Of a DNA stretch of 5,271 nt, positions 1 to 5,271 are shown in pieces. Position 1 is the stretch's first letter; each line of letters opens with the position of its first letter. Source of the stretch: an uncultured Clostridia bacterium (GTDB lineage: Bacteria > Bacillota > Clostridia > Christensenellales > DTU072); the NCBI GenBank assembly GCA_934274515.1, contig CAKQTC010000037.1, positions 1-5,271 on the forward strand, read 5' to 3'. The translations under genes and the position numbers were made by a program. The notes beneath the pieces were generated by a model. It did not search any database and was not told the DNA's origin. It worked only from the letters and a program-made list of their open reading frames with translations.

Positions 1-1023
1 GGTCCGTGCCCAAAGGGTATCGAATGTCTCCTTATCGCTCCAAGAAGCCCATTCGCGCATAACGGCAACTGACTGAGAAGCAAAGGCTTCGTTGAGCTCA
101 ATCAGGTCAATGTCGCTGATGGACAGTCCAGCCTTTTTCAGGGCTTCTCGGGAAGCGCCGATTGGACCGATTCCCATCACACTCGGATGTACGCCTACGA
201 CCGCGGAAGAAACGAGCCGCAGGTAATAATCATAGCCAAGAGCATCGGCCTTTTCACGACTCATAACAAGAACCGCAGACGCGCCGTCGTTACGACCGGA
301 AGAGTTGCCTGCCGTCACGCATCCGCCTTTTTTAAAGGCGGATTTCAGCGCAGCCAGCTTTTCAAGCGTTGTCGCTCGTGGAAACTCATCTGTGTCAAAA
401 TCGCCGACCGGGACGATTTGCTCCTTAAATTTTCCTTCATCGATTGCCTTCCGCGCACGAAGCTGACTGGTATAAGCAAACAGGTCCTGAATTTTGCGTT
501 CAATGTGATACTGTTCGGCAACATTTTCAGCGGTCAGTCCCATAGGTAATTCTCCAAAAATTTCTTCTGGCGAGTTACCGGCGCTGCCTTCCATAATATT
601 GTCCTTGAACACCATGTCCTTAGTTCCTACACCATTGCGAGCGTTGCGTAGATAGTAGCAGGACTTCGTCATGTTCTCCGCCCCTCCGGCAAGAATGATG
701 TCCGCATCGCCGCAGCTGATAATCTGGCTTGCATCGAAAATCGACTGAGAACCGGATGAGCAGGCACGATGGAGCGTATAGCCAGGGGTCGCATCACCTA
801 AATCGGCTTCGAGCCAACCATAGCGAGCGAGGTTCATGGGGTATGTATTCATTTTAACATGCCCAAAAATAACCTCATCCACATCATCCGCTTTAATTTT
901 TGACCGACGCAGTACCTCATGCATGACGACGGCGGCGAGCTGTTGCTCGTCATACTCGCTTAAGGAACCGTTCATTTTTCCAACTGCGGTTCGCACGCAA
1001 TCGGTAATTACAACATCTCTCAT
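1..1023 (-). CDS. Thiolase (acetyl-CoA acetyltransferase family), C-terminus cut off by window edge
   Basis: Cytoplasmic thiolase that condenses two acyl-CoAs or thiolytically cleaves a 3-ketoacyl-CoA. The minus-strand frame is open from ATG 1023-1021 to the window edge, giving 341 residues where thiolases usually have 390-420. Visible family marks: N-terminal RDVVITDCVRTAVGK; the nucleophile region RACSSGSQSI with Cys88; AGGAENM at 112-118; MGLTAENVAE at 161-170; GNSSGRNDGASA at 239-250; and NEAF at 311-314. The catalytic His of GHP and the second Cys near the C-terminus would lie beyond position 1. The start is supported by GAGGTG at 1034-1029, five bases before the ATG. Oddities: the nucleophile context differs from the common LCGSGLQA, Arg244 replaces the usual hydrophobic residue before NDGA, and about ten extra residues seem to follow NEAFASQSVAV. 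Thiolase identity is secure; chain-length preference cannot be read. It is divergent from the LysR gene and probably controlled by it. Confidence 0.95.
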   Translation of the reverse strand, partial: MRDVVITDCVRTAVGKMNGSLSEYDEQQLAAVVMHEVLRRSKIKADDVDEVIFGHVKMNTYPMNLARYGWLEADLGDATPGYTLHRACSSGSQSIFDASQIISCGDADIILAGGAENMTKSCYYLRNARNGVGTKDMVFKDNIMEGSAGNSPEEIFGELPMGLTAENVAEQYHIERKIQDLFAYTSQLRARKAIDEGKFKEQIVPVGDFDTDEFPRATTLEKLAALKSAFKKGGCVTAGNSSGRNDGASAVLVMSREKADALGYDYYLRLVSSAVVGVHPSVMGIGPIGASREALKKAGLSISDIDLIELNEAFASQSVAVMREWASWSDKETFDTLWART

Positions 1024-1028
1024 GTTGA

Positions 1029-1091
1029 CACCTCGTTTTTCACAATTTACCGACATGTTTCTTTCTTTTCTTTTGTGATATTTGCATTATA
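1029..1091 (-). promoter_or_regulatory. Thiolase promoter (perfect -10, poor -35) and RBS
   Basis: On the minus strand a perfect TATAAT lies at 1091-1086, predicting a start near 1079 and a leader of about 56 nt. The -35 position (about 1109-1114) reads TATTAT, a poor match to TTGACA. A good -10 with a poor -35 is typical of activator-dependent promoters such as those driven by LysR-type regulators. GAGGTG at 1034-1029 is the ribosome binding site. The promoter is read from sequence; activator dependence is inference. Confidence 0.6.
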
Positions 1092-1094
1092 GCA

Positions 1095-1123
1095 TTGACA
1101 ACTCAAAAATAATAACTCATAAT
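1095..1123 (+). promoter_or_regulatory. Promoter of the LysR-family gene
   Basis: A perfect TTGACA at 1095-1100 is followed after exactly 17 bp by CATAAT at 1118-1123 (5 of 6 matches to TATAAT). The predicted start is near 1130, about 50 nt before the ATG. The promoter sits back to back with the thiolase promoter and covers the thiolase -35 region, so polymerase probably cannot occupy both at once. Confidence 0.7.
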
Positions 1124-1147
1124 GTCTTTATAACTCATAAGTTATAA
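1112..1147. promoter_or_regulatory. Probable LysR operator: palindrome plus half-site
   Basis: Positions 1128-1147 form a palindrome with 8-bp arms, TTATAACT and AGTTATAA, around CATA. An 11-bp direct repeat, ATAACTCATAA, occurs at 1112-1122 and again at 1130-1140, inside the palindrome, 18 bp apart. Relative to the predicted thiolase start (about 1079) the palindrome spans about -49 to -68 and the extra copy about -33 to -43. This matches the usual LysR layout of a recognition site near -65 and an activation site near -35. The palindrome also covers the predicted lysR start, which would suit autorepression. Sequence and spacing are seen directly; binding is inferred. Confidence 0.55.
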
Positions 1148-1179
1148 GTGATGAGAAAAGGGAGGAGCGATACGCTTTT

Positions 1180-2112
1180 ATGATTACTATGCTGCAGTTG
1201 GAATACTTTCTCCGTCTGTGTACCACGCAGCACATCACACAGACAGCCAAAGAGCTGTATATTTCCCAAACAGCGCTGAGCAGTATGATTATTGGCTTGG
1301 AAAAAGAGCTCGGCGTAAAGCTGTTTGACCGTGAAGGACGATCAATAAAGCTCAACCATGCGGGAGAAATATACTACCAGTATGTTGCAGAGGCGCTTGC
1401 CGCACTGGAAAACGGGCAGCGTGCCCTTCAGGACTATCAGAGTACTGAACAGCGTGAAATCAGTCTTGCCGTTGGAAGCTCGCTTGTGTGGTTGCCGATG
1501 CTCCACGAATTTCGTAGCAAGCATCCGGACTGCACAGTACGCCAGTTCAACTGGACCTTGACAAAGCTGCAGAACGGGCTACAGAAGTCCGAGGTTGATT
1601 TTGTCATTGCCGGTCTTGATGATTTTTCTCATGATCAGTTTGAATGGGTCACAATCCGTGAAGATCAGATTTTTTTATGTGTATCGCCGGAACATCCTCT
1701 TGCAGATCGTGACTTCATTTGTATGGAAGACCTGAGAGGAGAAGCTTTTATCAGCGTACCGGAAGGTTCCCCTTGGCGAAAATTTTGTGATAAGCTGTTT
1801 GAGCGGGCGGGATTTCCGTGCCACACAGTGCTTGAGTGCGACTACTCTCTGCGTGCTTCACTAATCGCGTCAAACTTCGGTGCTGCCTTGACCTCAGAAT
1901 CAGCAAGAAACGTCGATTTGCTCAAGCCGAATCGATATATTCCCATTGCGGACAGCTATGCGCACCGCACAATGGCACTTTTTTGGAATCCTAAGAAATA
2001 CCTGACAAAAGCAGCCAGAGACTTCCGCGAATTCTGCCCAGATTACTATCGGCAGATACGGGTAGTCACGGAAAATGGTACGACACTTGACAGCACGATC
2101 ACGGAGCAATGA
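1180..2112 (+). CDS. LysR-type transcriptional regulator
   Basis: A complete 310-residue protein, within the normal LysR range of about 290-320. Residues 5-64 form the winged helix-turn-helix: QLEYFLRLC, the HTH at about 18-37 (ITQTAKELYISQTALSSMII), then LEKELGVKLFDREGRSIKLNHAGE, which is diagnostic. Residues 65-90 match the linker helix. Residues 92-295 form the periplasmic-binding-protein-like effector domain, with LAVGSSLVWLPMLHEFRSKHPD opening subdomain 1, VDFVIAGLDD at 139-148, and FLCVSPEHPLADRD at 165-178. ATG 1180 is preferred over the in-frame ATG at 1189 because GGAGGAG at 1161-1167 lies 12 bases upstream, already a long spacing. It is transcribed away from the thiolase, the classic arrangement for a LysR regulator and its target. 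The ligand cannot be told from sequence; an acyl-CoA or organic acid from the neighbouring pathway is a guess. Confidence 0.95.
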   Translation: MITMLQLEYFLRLCTTQHITQTAKELYISQTALSSMIIGLEKELGVKLFDREGRSIKLNHAGEIYYQYVAEALAALENGQRALQDYQSTEQREISLAVGSSLVWLPMLHEFRSKHPDCTVRQFNWTLTKLQNGLQKSEVDFVIAGLDDFSHDQFEWVTIREDQIFLCVSPEHPLADRDFICMEDLRGEAFISVPEGSPWRKFCDKLFERAGFPCHTVLECDYSLRASLIASNFGAALTSESARNVDLLKPNRYIPIADSYAHRTMALFWNPKKYLTKAARDFREFCPDYYRQIRVVTENGTTLDSTITEQ

Positions 2113-2246
2113 GTTTGCTTCGGCATTAATCTTCTTTTGCTGCGGTGCACCTCGTTAGACCTTACTTTAATCGAGCCGGGGGCGTAAGCTCCGTTCTCCT
2201 CGCCCACCATGTTGTTACTCAGGCCGGATGCACCGAAATCAGTACC

Positions 2247-2313
2247 ACCAGTAAGCTGGTTGTCTGGTCCGCCCCTTTCAGGGGCTATTATGACCGTAGC
2301 CTCCGAAAGGGGC
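2247..2313. repeat. Cluster of three short hairpins
   Basis: Three stem-loops follow one another within 67 bp: ACCAG-TAAG-CTGGT (2247-2260), GCCCCT-TTC-AGGGGC (2271-2285) and GCCTC-CGAAA-GGGGC (2299-2313, one U-G pair). An outer ACCG (2293-2296) can pair with CGGT (2319-2322) around the third. They could be drawn as a structured RNA on either strand or as recombination-type DNA hairpins. The base pairing is visible; any function is unknown. Confidence 0.4.
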
Positions 2314-2333
2314 GTTGACGGTTTGACACCGCA

Positions 2334-2555
2334 TTACCATTTCAGGCAGCCGCTTGAAGCGGCTGCCTGAAATGCCTTCTTATTCTTATCACCTGTAAAT
2401 GTGTCTACATATTCCCTGATGCTAATTGGATTCGCGGCATAGTCCTTCTCCAGTCGATTCCGGATATGCTCCGCTGCCAGTATACCGCAATAGGAGATTT
2501 TTCCCGCGCTAAAGCTATTTCCCTCCCTTGGTAGAACCGGGAGAGGTATTCCCAC
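2334..2555 (-). pseudogene. Possible relic reading frame, 73 codons
   Basis: The minus-strand frame from ATG 2555 encodes 73 residues, including the protein-like stretch YCGILAAEHIRNRLEKDY and then SIREYVDTFTGDKNK, ending with TAA at 2336-2334. Its last 13 codons come from the 37-bp palindrome. Directly after that single stop the same frame stays open for another 95 codons (2333 to 2049), with GGTDFGASGLSNNM and EENGAYAPGSIKV, and runs into the 3' end of the LysR gene on the opposite strand. I see no good ribosome binding site and recognise no family. It may be a decayed gene from a mobile element or chance. Confidence is low. Confidence 0.22.
2338..2374. repeat. Perfect 37-bp palindrome (18-bp arms, 1-bp centre)
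   Basis: CATTTCAGGCAGCCGCTT at 2338-2355 is repeated exactly as its reverse complement at 2357-2374, with a single G between. As RNA it would form a very stable hairpin. On the plus strand it is followed by CCTTCTTATTCTTAT, T-rich but interrupted, so it could stop LysR transcription weakly. On the minus strand no T-run follows. It could instead be a mobile palindromic unit or the end of a lost insertion element. Confidence 0.85.
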
Positions 2556-2567
2556 AGCTTAAGGCTC

Positions 2568-2611
2568 AAAAAGAAATGCACCGCTCTTTACAGAGTAGTG
2601 CATTTCTTTTT
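2568..2611. terminator. Bidirectional intrinsic terminator
   Basis: The 14-bp arms AAAAAGAAATGCAC (2568-2581) and GTGCATTTCTTTTT (2598-2611) are exact reverse complements. A nested CTCT/AGAG pairing (2584-2587 with 2592-2595) lies inside the loop. Both strands end in a T-rich run. On the minus strand it begins 10 bp after the permease stop codon, so it ends the CoA-transferase/permease operon. It could also stop plus-strand reads coming from the LysR side. Confidence 0.88.
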
Positions 2612-2621
2612 GGAGAGAGCG

Positions 2622-3563
2622 TTAAATATACGTAAGCTCTTTAAGTGTAAATATTTGCAAAAACAATGTGAGGCAAGAAACCACTGTAGAGAAAAAGACC
2701 AACTCGCCCGCGAGCTCGGAATCAGAATCCATTTGCTGTGCGATCGCATAGGTGACTGTGCCGAGCGGGCAGCCAAAGACAGCAAGGATCGCGACCAGTT
2801 CTGCACCGCGGAATCCCATGAGGATTGCGATTGTAACAGATAAAATAGGGAAAATGAGCAATCGCAGCACAAGGCAAACAATAAGATCCTTACGACGGTG
2901 CGAGTTACCTGGCGCGCCAAAGTTTAGCGAAGCGCCGAGTATAAAGAGCGCAACCGCTGTACATCCCTGCGAAAAATATCGTACCGTCTTCTCAGCAGCA
3001 TAAGGAAGTCTCCAGCCATTGATAGAGAATGCAATGCCCAACACAGCCGCGATGACCAACGGGTTGGTAATAATCCCTTTCGCAATTTTCCTGACGCTCG
3101 CCGAACCGCTGCGGTATCGCTCCAGGAAGAAAACGCCTAACACATTATAAAAGGGAACCAGGATCGCCGTGACAATCGAAATGGCGCCAAGCTCGTTTTC
3201 ATATAGACCTGCAGCGATGGGAAGACCAACCAGCACGAGATTCGTTCGGAACATCGACTGCATCATAGCTCCCGCAGATGCCGGATCCGGTTCAATGCAT
3301 GGAATGAATAGCATACCAACAATACACTCAAGGATTACGCCGATGATGCAGAATCCGACTAAGCTCCAGTTTGCAGCGGCAGACAGGTCGGATTGATAAA
3401 TGCTGAAAAACAAATTGACCGAAATGAACAGATAATAGCTGACATGATTGAATTCGGCCAGTGAGTGCTCATCGACCATCTTTCTGCCGCGGATCCAGTA
3501 GCCAATCATTACAATGAAAAAGAGTGGCGCAACTGCATTGAACGAAAGCGCAAAATTTCTCAT
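2622..3563 (-). CDS. AEC-family (auxin efflux carrier / malate permease type) transporter
   Basis: An integral inner-membrane carrier of 313 residues, the normal AEC length of about 300-320. About ten hydrophobic segments are visible, near 8-24, 38-57, 66-89, 104-120, 125-147, 164-180, 200-214, 226-249, 255-275 and 287-307, in two halves joined by a charged loop at 149-163. Family-like stretches are SYYLFISVNLFFSIYQSDL in the first half, FRTNLVLVGLPIA at 105-117, NPLVIAAVLGI at 167-177, ALFILGASLNFG at 205-216, and FGCPLGTVTYAIAQQM at 263-278. Bacterial members move malate, malonate and related acids; the substrate here is unknown. The start ATG 3563 has AGGGGCGGA at 3581-3573, nine bases upstream. 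It is the second gene of an operon, 31 bp after the CoA-transferase stop, and is followed by a strong terminator. The pairing suggests it imports the acid activated by the CoA-transferase, or exports an acid product. Confidence 0.92.
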   Translation of the reverse strand: MRNFALSFNAVAPLFFIVMIGYWIRGRKMVDEHSLAEFNHVSYYLFISVNLFFSIYQSDLSAAANWSLVGFCIIGVILECIVGMLFIPCIEPDPASAGAMMQSMFRTNLVLVGLPIAAGLYENELGAISIVTAILVPFYNVLGVFFLERYRSGSASVRKIAKGIITNPLVIAAVLGIAFSINGWRLPYAAEKTVRYFSQGCTAVALFILGASLNFGAPGNSHRRKDLIVCLVLRLLIFPILSVTIAILMGFRGAELVAILAVFGCPLGTVTYAIAQQMDSDSELAGELVFFSTVVSCLTLFLQIFTLKELTYI

Positions 3564-3594
3564 AGAAATATATCCGCCCCTTACAGATGCTAAG

Positions 3595-4824
3595 TTAGCT
3601 CAAAGCTTTGCTTTCTCGCAGTTCACGGATCTGCTCGTTTGTATAACCGAGATCCTTCAGTATCTCATCTGTATGCTCACCAGTCAAAACAGGCGCGCCG
3701 ACCTGAAATGCGCCTTGCGAGCCGAGACGAACGGGGCACGTTGTAAGAATACGTTCTTCACCATTTTGACAATTATATTTTTGAATATATTCATTTGCCC
3801 ATGCCTGTTCATCTTGACAGACATCGCGAAAATGTCCCATACGTCCGTTGACGATATCCAATGCGTTGAGAATTGCCTGCCACTGTGCGCACGTCTTTTT
3901 TGCAAAAGCGATCTCCAGGATTGGTACGACCTGCTCAGCATGGTCCATTGCACTGTCAAGATTCGTAACACCGAGTGCGGCGATCTGCTCAGTAACACCA
4001 AGTGCCTCAAAAAACTGGGGGGCATAGCGCTCATATTCAAAAATCGTGCAGCGTAACCATTCACCGTCCGCGCAACGATAGGCAAGATTCATCGGTATGC
4101 CGAAACAGCGCGGTTCGGGGAAACGATGCTCATACGGCTCCTCCGCCATAATGATGGATCCGCTGGACATCCAGATACCGGCATTATAGAGCGACATTGT
4201 GACAAAGTCTCCGTGCCCGGTGCGTTCACGCTGATAAAGCGCTGTCATAACCGCGCCGAAAAAGAAGGAGCCCGCAATCGTATCACCCATGGCATAACGA
4301 GAGTTGCAGGGATAGCTGCCGTTAGATTCGACCATCATATCTACGGCAAAACCGGGGCGAGACCAAAAGGCGATATTGTCAAAGCCTGGTGCATTGCAGT
4401 CAGGGCCTTCATAACCGTAACCGGTTAGAGTCGCGTAAATCAGACGCGGAAATTGTTCTTTGATACTCTCATAATCGATTCCCAGTTTTACAAGGGATTG
4501 ATTGCGCGTGTTGGTAATCAGAATATCTGCGTTTTCAAGCAATTCAAAGAGAATTTTCTTTCCACTCTCAGATTTGATGTTAAGTGTGATGGATTTTTTT
4601 CCGACGTTAAACACATCAAAAAGTGGATTTTCGGAAGCACTTGTGCGAGTATGGCTGAGTGAAGTCGCGCGCCACGCATCACCGCCGCGGCCTTCAATTT
4701 TAATGACCTCTGCGCCCATATCCGCACAGATACGTCCAACGATAGGAGCTGCAACATAATTTGCAAGCTCTATGACTTTAATGCCTTCCAGCGGCTTGGG
4801 AATCGTTCCGTATGTTTCATTCAT
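3595..4824 (-). CDS. Class III CoA-transferase (CaiB/BaiF family, FldA-like)
   Basis: A cytoplasmic enzyme that moves CoA between carboxylic acids through an enzyme-bound anhydride/thioester on an Asp. Its 409 residues fit the family (about 380-430). It opens with PLEGIKVIELANYVAAPIVGR, then ADMGAEVIKIEGRGGDAWR (34-52), KKSITLNIKSESGKKIL (76-92), ADILITNTR (99-107), ATLTGYGYEGPD (131-142) and PGFDNIAFWSRPG (146-158). The catalytic Asp is most likely Asp181 in GDTIAG. Late stretches DEQAWANEYI (338-347) and LGYTNEQIRELRE (392-404) resemble, from memory, phenyllactate CoA-transferase FldA and 2-hydroxyisocaproate CoA-transferase HadA of clostridia. ATG 4824 has GAGGTG at 4841-4836, 11 bases upstream. 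First gene of an operon with the AEC permease. The fld/had dehydratase subunits are absent beside it, so the substrate may differ; carnitine, oxalate or bile-acid type substrates cannot be excluded. Confidence 0.94.
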   Translation of the reverse strand: MNETYGTIPKPLEGIKVIELANYVAAPIVGRICADMGAEVIKIEGRGGDAWRATSLSHTRTSASENPLFDVFNVGKKSITLNIKSESGKKILFELLENADILITNTRNQSLVKLGIDYESIKEQFPRLIYATLTGYGYEGPDCNAPGFDNIAFWSRPGFAVDMMVESNGSYPCNSRYAMGDTIAGSFFFGAVMTALYQRERTGHGDFVTMSLYNAGIWMSSGSIIMAEEPYEHRFPEPRCFGIPMNLAYRCADGEWLRCTIFEYERYAPQFFEALGVTEQIAALGVTNLDSAMDHAEQVVPILEIAFAKKTCAQWQAILNALDIVNGRMGHFRDVCQDEQAWANEYIQKYNCQNGEERILTTCPVRLGSQGAFQVGAPVLTGEHTDEILKDLGYTNEQIRELRESKALS

Positions 4825-4890
4825 CTTTTGATTTGCACCTCTTTCTTGTATGGAGACTCCTTAGGTCATCCGTGAGCTTTCTATCTATAA

Positions 4891-4918
4891 ATTATAAGGG
4901 TTACGCTGATTCATTCAA
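4891..4918 (-). promoter_or_regulatory. Promoter of the CoA-transferase/permease operon
   Basis: On the minus strand TTGAAT (4918-4913) is followed after 16 bp by a perfect TATAAT (4896-4891). The predicted start is near 4884, giving a leader of about 60 nt with GAGGTG before the ATG. No copy of the 8+8 bp palindrome found beside the LysR gene is seen here. Confidence 0.55.
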
Positions 4919-4975
4919 GACAAAAGTGAGCCTTACTCCCACGGTTTTATCTTATCAATCCAGAAGGCAAAACTT

Positions 4976-5113
4976 ATGTATTTGAAACTATTCAGAAATA
5001 ACATTTTATACTTGATGGCGTCAATAGACACGAAACCGTTAAAAAAGTATGGTGTGCTTTCGTACCCCAAAATGATACATGAAGGTGTTGCTGTAATTTG
5101 CGAGTTGATTTAA
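4976..5113 (+). CDS. Doubtful 45-codon small ORF
   Basis: ATG 4976 to TAA 5111-5113 encodes 45 residues starting MYLKLFRNNILYLM and ending HEGVAVICELI. AGAAGG at 4962-4967 lies eight bases before the start, and a plus-strand terminator begins 14 bases after the stop, both expected of a real small gene. Against it, no clear plus-strand promoter is seen, the family is not recognised, and the frame stays open upstream of the ATG to a TGA at 4907, so it may be the 3' remnant of a larger lost gene. Another plus-strand frame also contains a protein-like run (FYLINPEGKTYVFETIQK, ending at a TAA near 5000). The whole stretch may therefore be decayed coding sequence. Confidence 0.25.
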   Translation: MYLKLFRNNILYLMASIDTKPLKKYGVLSYPKMIHEGVAVICELI

Positions 5114-5126
5114 TGAAGTTTACCCG

Positions 5127-5174
5127 AGAGCCGCTCAAAGCCCTTGCAGTATCATGATCTTGAGCGGCTCTTTT
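5127..5174 (+). terminator. Plus-strand intrinsic terminator
   Basis: GAGCCGCTCAA (5128-5138) pairs exactly with TTGAGCGGCTC (5160-5170), extended by A5127-T5171, around a 21-nt loop, and TTTT follows at 5171-5174. The T-run is only on the plus strand. No well-supported plus-strand gene precedes it in the 300 bp after the CoA-transferase start, apart from the doubtful 45-codon ORF, so it may have served a gene now lost. Confidence 0.75.
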
Positions 5175-5194
5175 GCAATAACGTCACCGGCGGG

Positions 5195-5258
5195 TTGCAT
5201 TGACCGTCAAAATAAGATAAAATAAACACCTTAATGATGGTCAAACGAGCAGGGAGGG
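5195..5258 (+). promoter_or_regulatory. Promoter, TTGAC palindrome and RBS for a gene at the right edge
   Basis: TTGCAT (5195-5200), 17 bp, then TAAAAT (5218-5223) forms a moderate promoter with a start near 5230. TTGAC-C-GTCAA at 5200-5210 is a short perfect palindrome within its spacer, and a further GGTCAA lies at 5239-5244, so an operator is possible. AGGGAGGG at 5251-5258 is a strong ribosome binding site eight bases before a GTG at 5267. Confidence 0.4.
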
Positions 5259-5266
5259 ACACGGCT

Positions 5267-5271
5267 GTGCG
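5267..5271 (+). CDS. Probable start of a gene running off the right edge (GTG start)
   Basis: Only GTG and two more bases are in the window. The call rests on AGGGAGGG at 5251-5258 with ideal spacing to the GTG, a promoter-like pair upstream, and a terminator before that which would isolate a new plus-strand unit. The product cannot be told. It would be divergent from the CoA-transferase operon, with about 440 bp between their starts. Confidence 0.35.

Larger units (their letters stand above)
2113..2567. other. Hairpin-rich stretch without a convincing gene
   Basis: About 450 bp separate the LysR stop from the terminator at 2568. Hairpins include ACCAG/CTGGT at 2247-2260, GCCCCT-TTC-AGGGGC at 2271-2285, a G-U-containing stem GCCTC/GGGGC at 2299-2313, and the long palindrome at 2338-2374. 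GGTGCACC at 2144-2151 is a perfect 8-bp palindrome. No T-tract follows the first three hairpins, so they are not standard terminators. No family is recognised. A relic of a mobile element or a structured RNA would each fit. The LysR gene has no clear terminator of its own here unless the 37-bp palindrome serves. Confidence 0.5.

Noticed and set aside
187..549. A 120-codon open frame on the plus strand inside the thiolase.
   Set aside because: It lies opposite clearly conserved thiolase motifs and its translation resembles no family; it is a shadow frame.
2154..2160. GTTAGAC matches the GTTRRRY core of an integron attC site.
   Set aside because: No partner RYYYAAC core with the required paired inner sites lies at a suitable distance, and there is no cassette structure.
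2320..2331. A tRNA T-arm-like string (GGTTTGACACC).
   Set aside because: It lacks the invariant TTC, and no acceptor, D or anticodon stem can be built around it.
3514..4056. A 180-codon open frame on the plus strand across the permease start and CoA-transferase 3' half.
   Set aside because: It is antisense to two well-supported genes and its translation is not protein-like in domain content.
4886..4896. Palindrome TATAA-A-TTATA over the operon's -10 region.
   Set aside because: It is short, purely A/T and largely the -10 box itself, so it carries little evidence for an operator.
4825..4975. A copy of the LysR palindrome before the CoA-transferase operon.
   Set aside because: I looked for ATAACT/AGTTAT arms or ATAACTCATAA here and found none, so common control is not claimed.

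Overview
The window looks like an ordinary metabolic locus from an anaerobic, probably fermentative bacterium. A member of the Bacillota (Clostridia or a relative) is my best guess. The reasons are balanced base composition, strong GGAGG-type ribosome binding sites, consensus sigma-A/sigma-70 promoters, and a CoA-transferase resembling the phenyllactate/2-hydroxyacid CoA-transferases of amino-acid-fermenting clostridia. No rRNA, tRNA, CRISPR array or intact transposase is visible.

Layout, left to right. (1) Positions 1-1023, minus strand: the N-terminal 341 residues of a thiolase whose C-terminus lies beyond the left edge. (2) Positions 1024-1179: a compact divergent control region with back-to-back promoters, an 8+8 bp palindrome and an 11-bp direct repeat. 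(3) Positions 1180-2112, plus strand: a complete LysR-family regulator. (4) Positions 2113-2567: about 450 bp without a convincing gene, rich in hairpins, including a perfect 37-bp palindrome and a possible relic reading frame on the minus strand. (5) Positions 2568-2611: a bidirectional terminator. (6) Positions 2622-4824, minus strand: a two-gene operon with a class III (CaiB/BaiF, FldA-like) CoA-transferase first and an AEC-family carboxylate permease second. (7) Positions 4825-5266: the operon's promoter, a doubtful 45-codon ORF, a plus-strand terminator, and a promoter/RBS leading into a gene that probably begins with GTG at 5267.

How the genes may work together (inference): the AEC permease moves an organic acid, the CoA-transferase activates it by CoA exchange with an acyl-CoA donor, and the thiolase makes or cleaves a 3-ketoacyl-CoA. 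The LysR protein most likely controls the divergent thiolase and itself. Its operator-like site is not obviously repeated before the CoA-transferase operon, so control of that operon by the same regulator is unproven. I see no clearly new system. The most informative items are the geometry of the divergent control region, the hairpin-rich segment at 2113-2567 and the orphan terminator near 5150.
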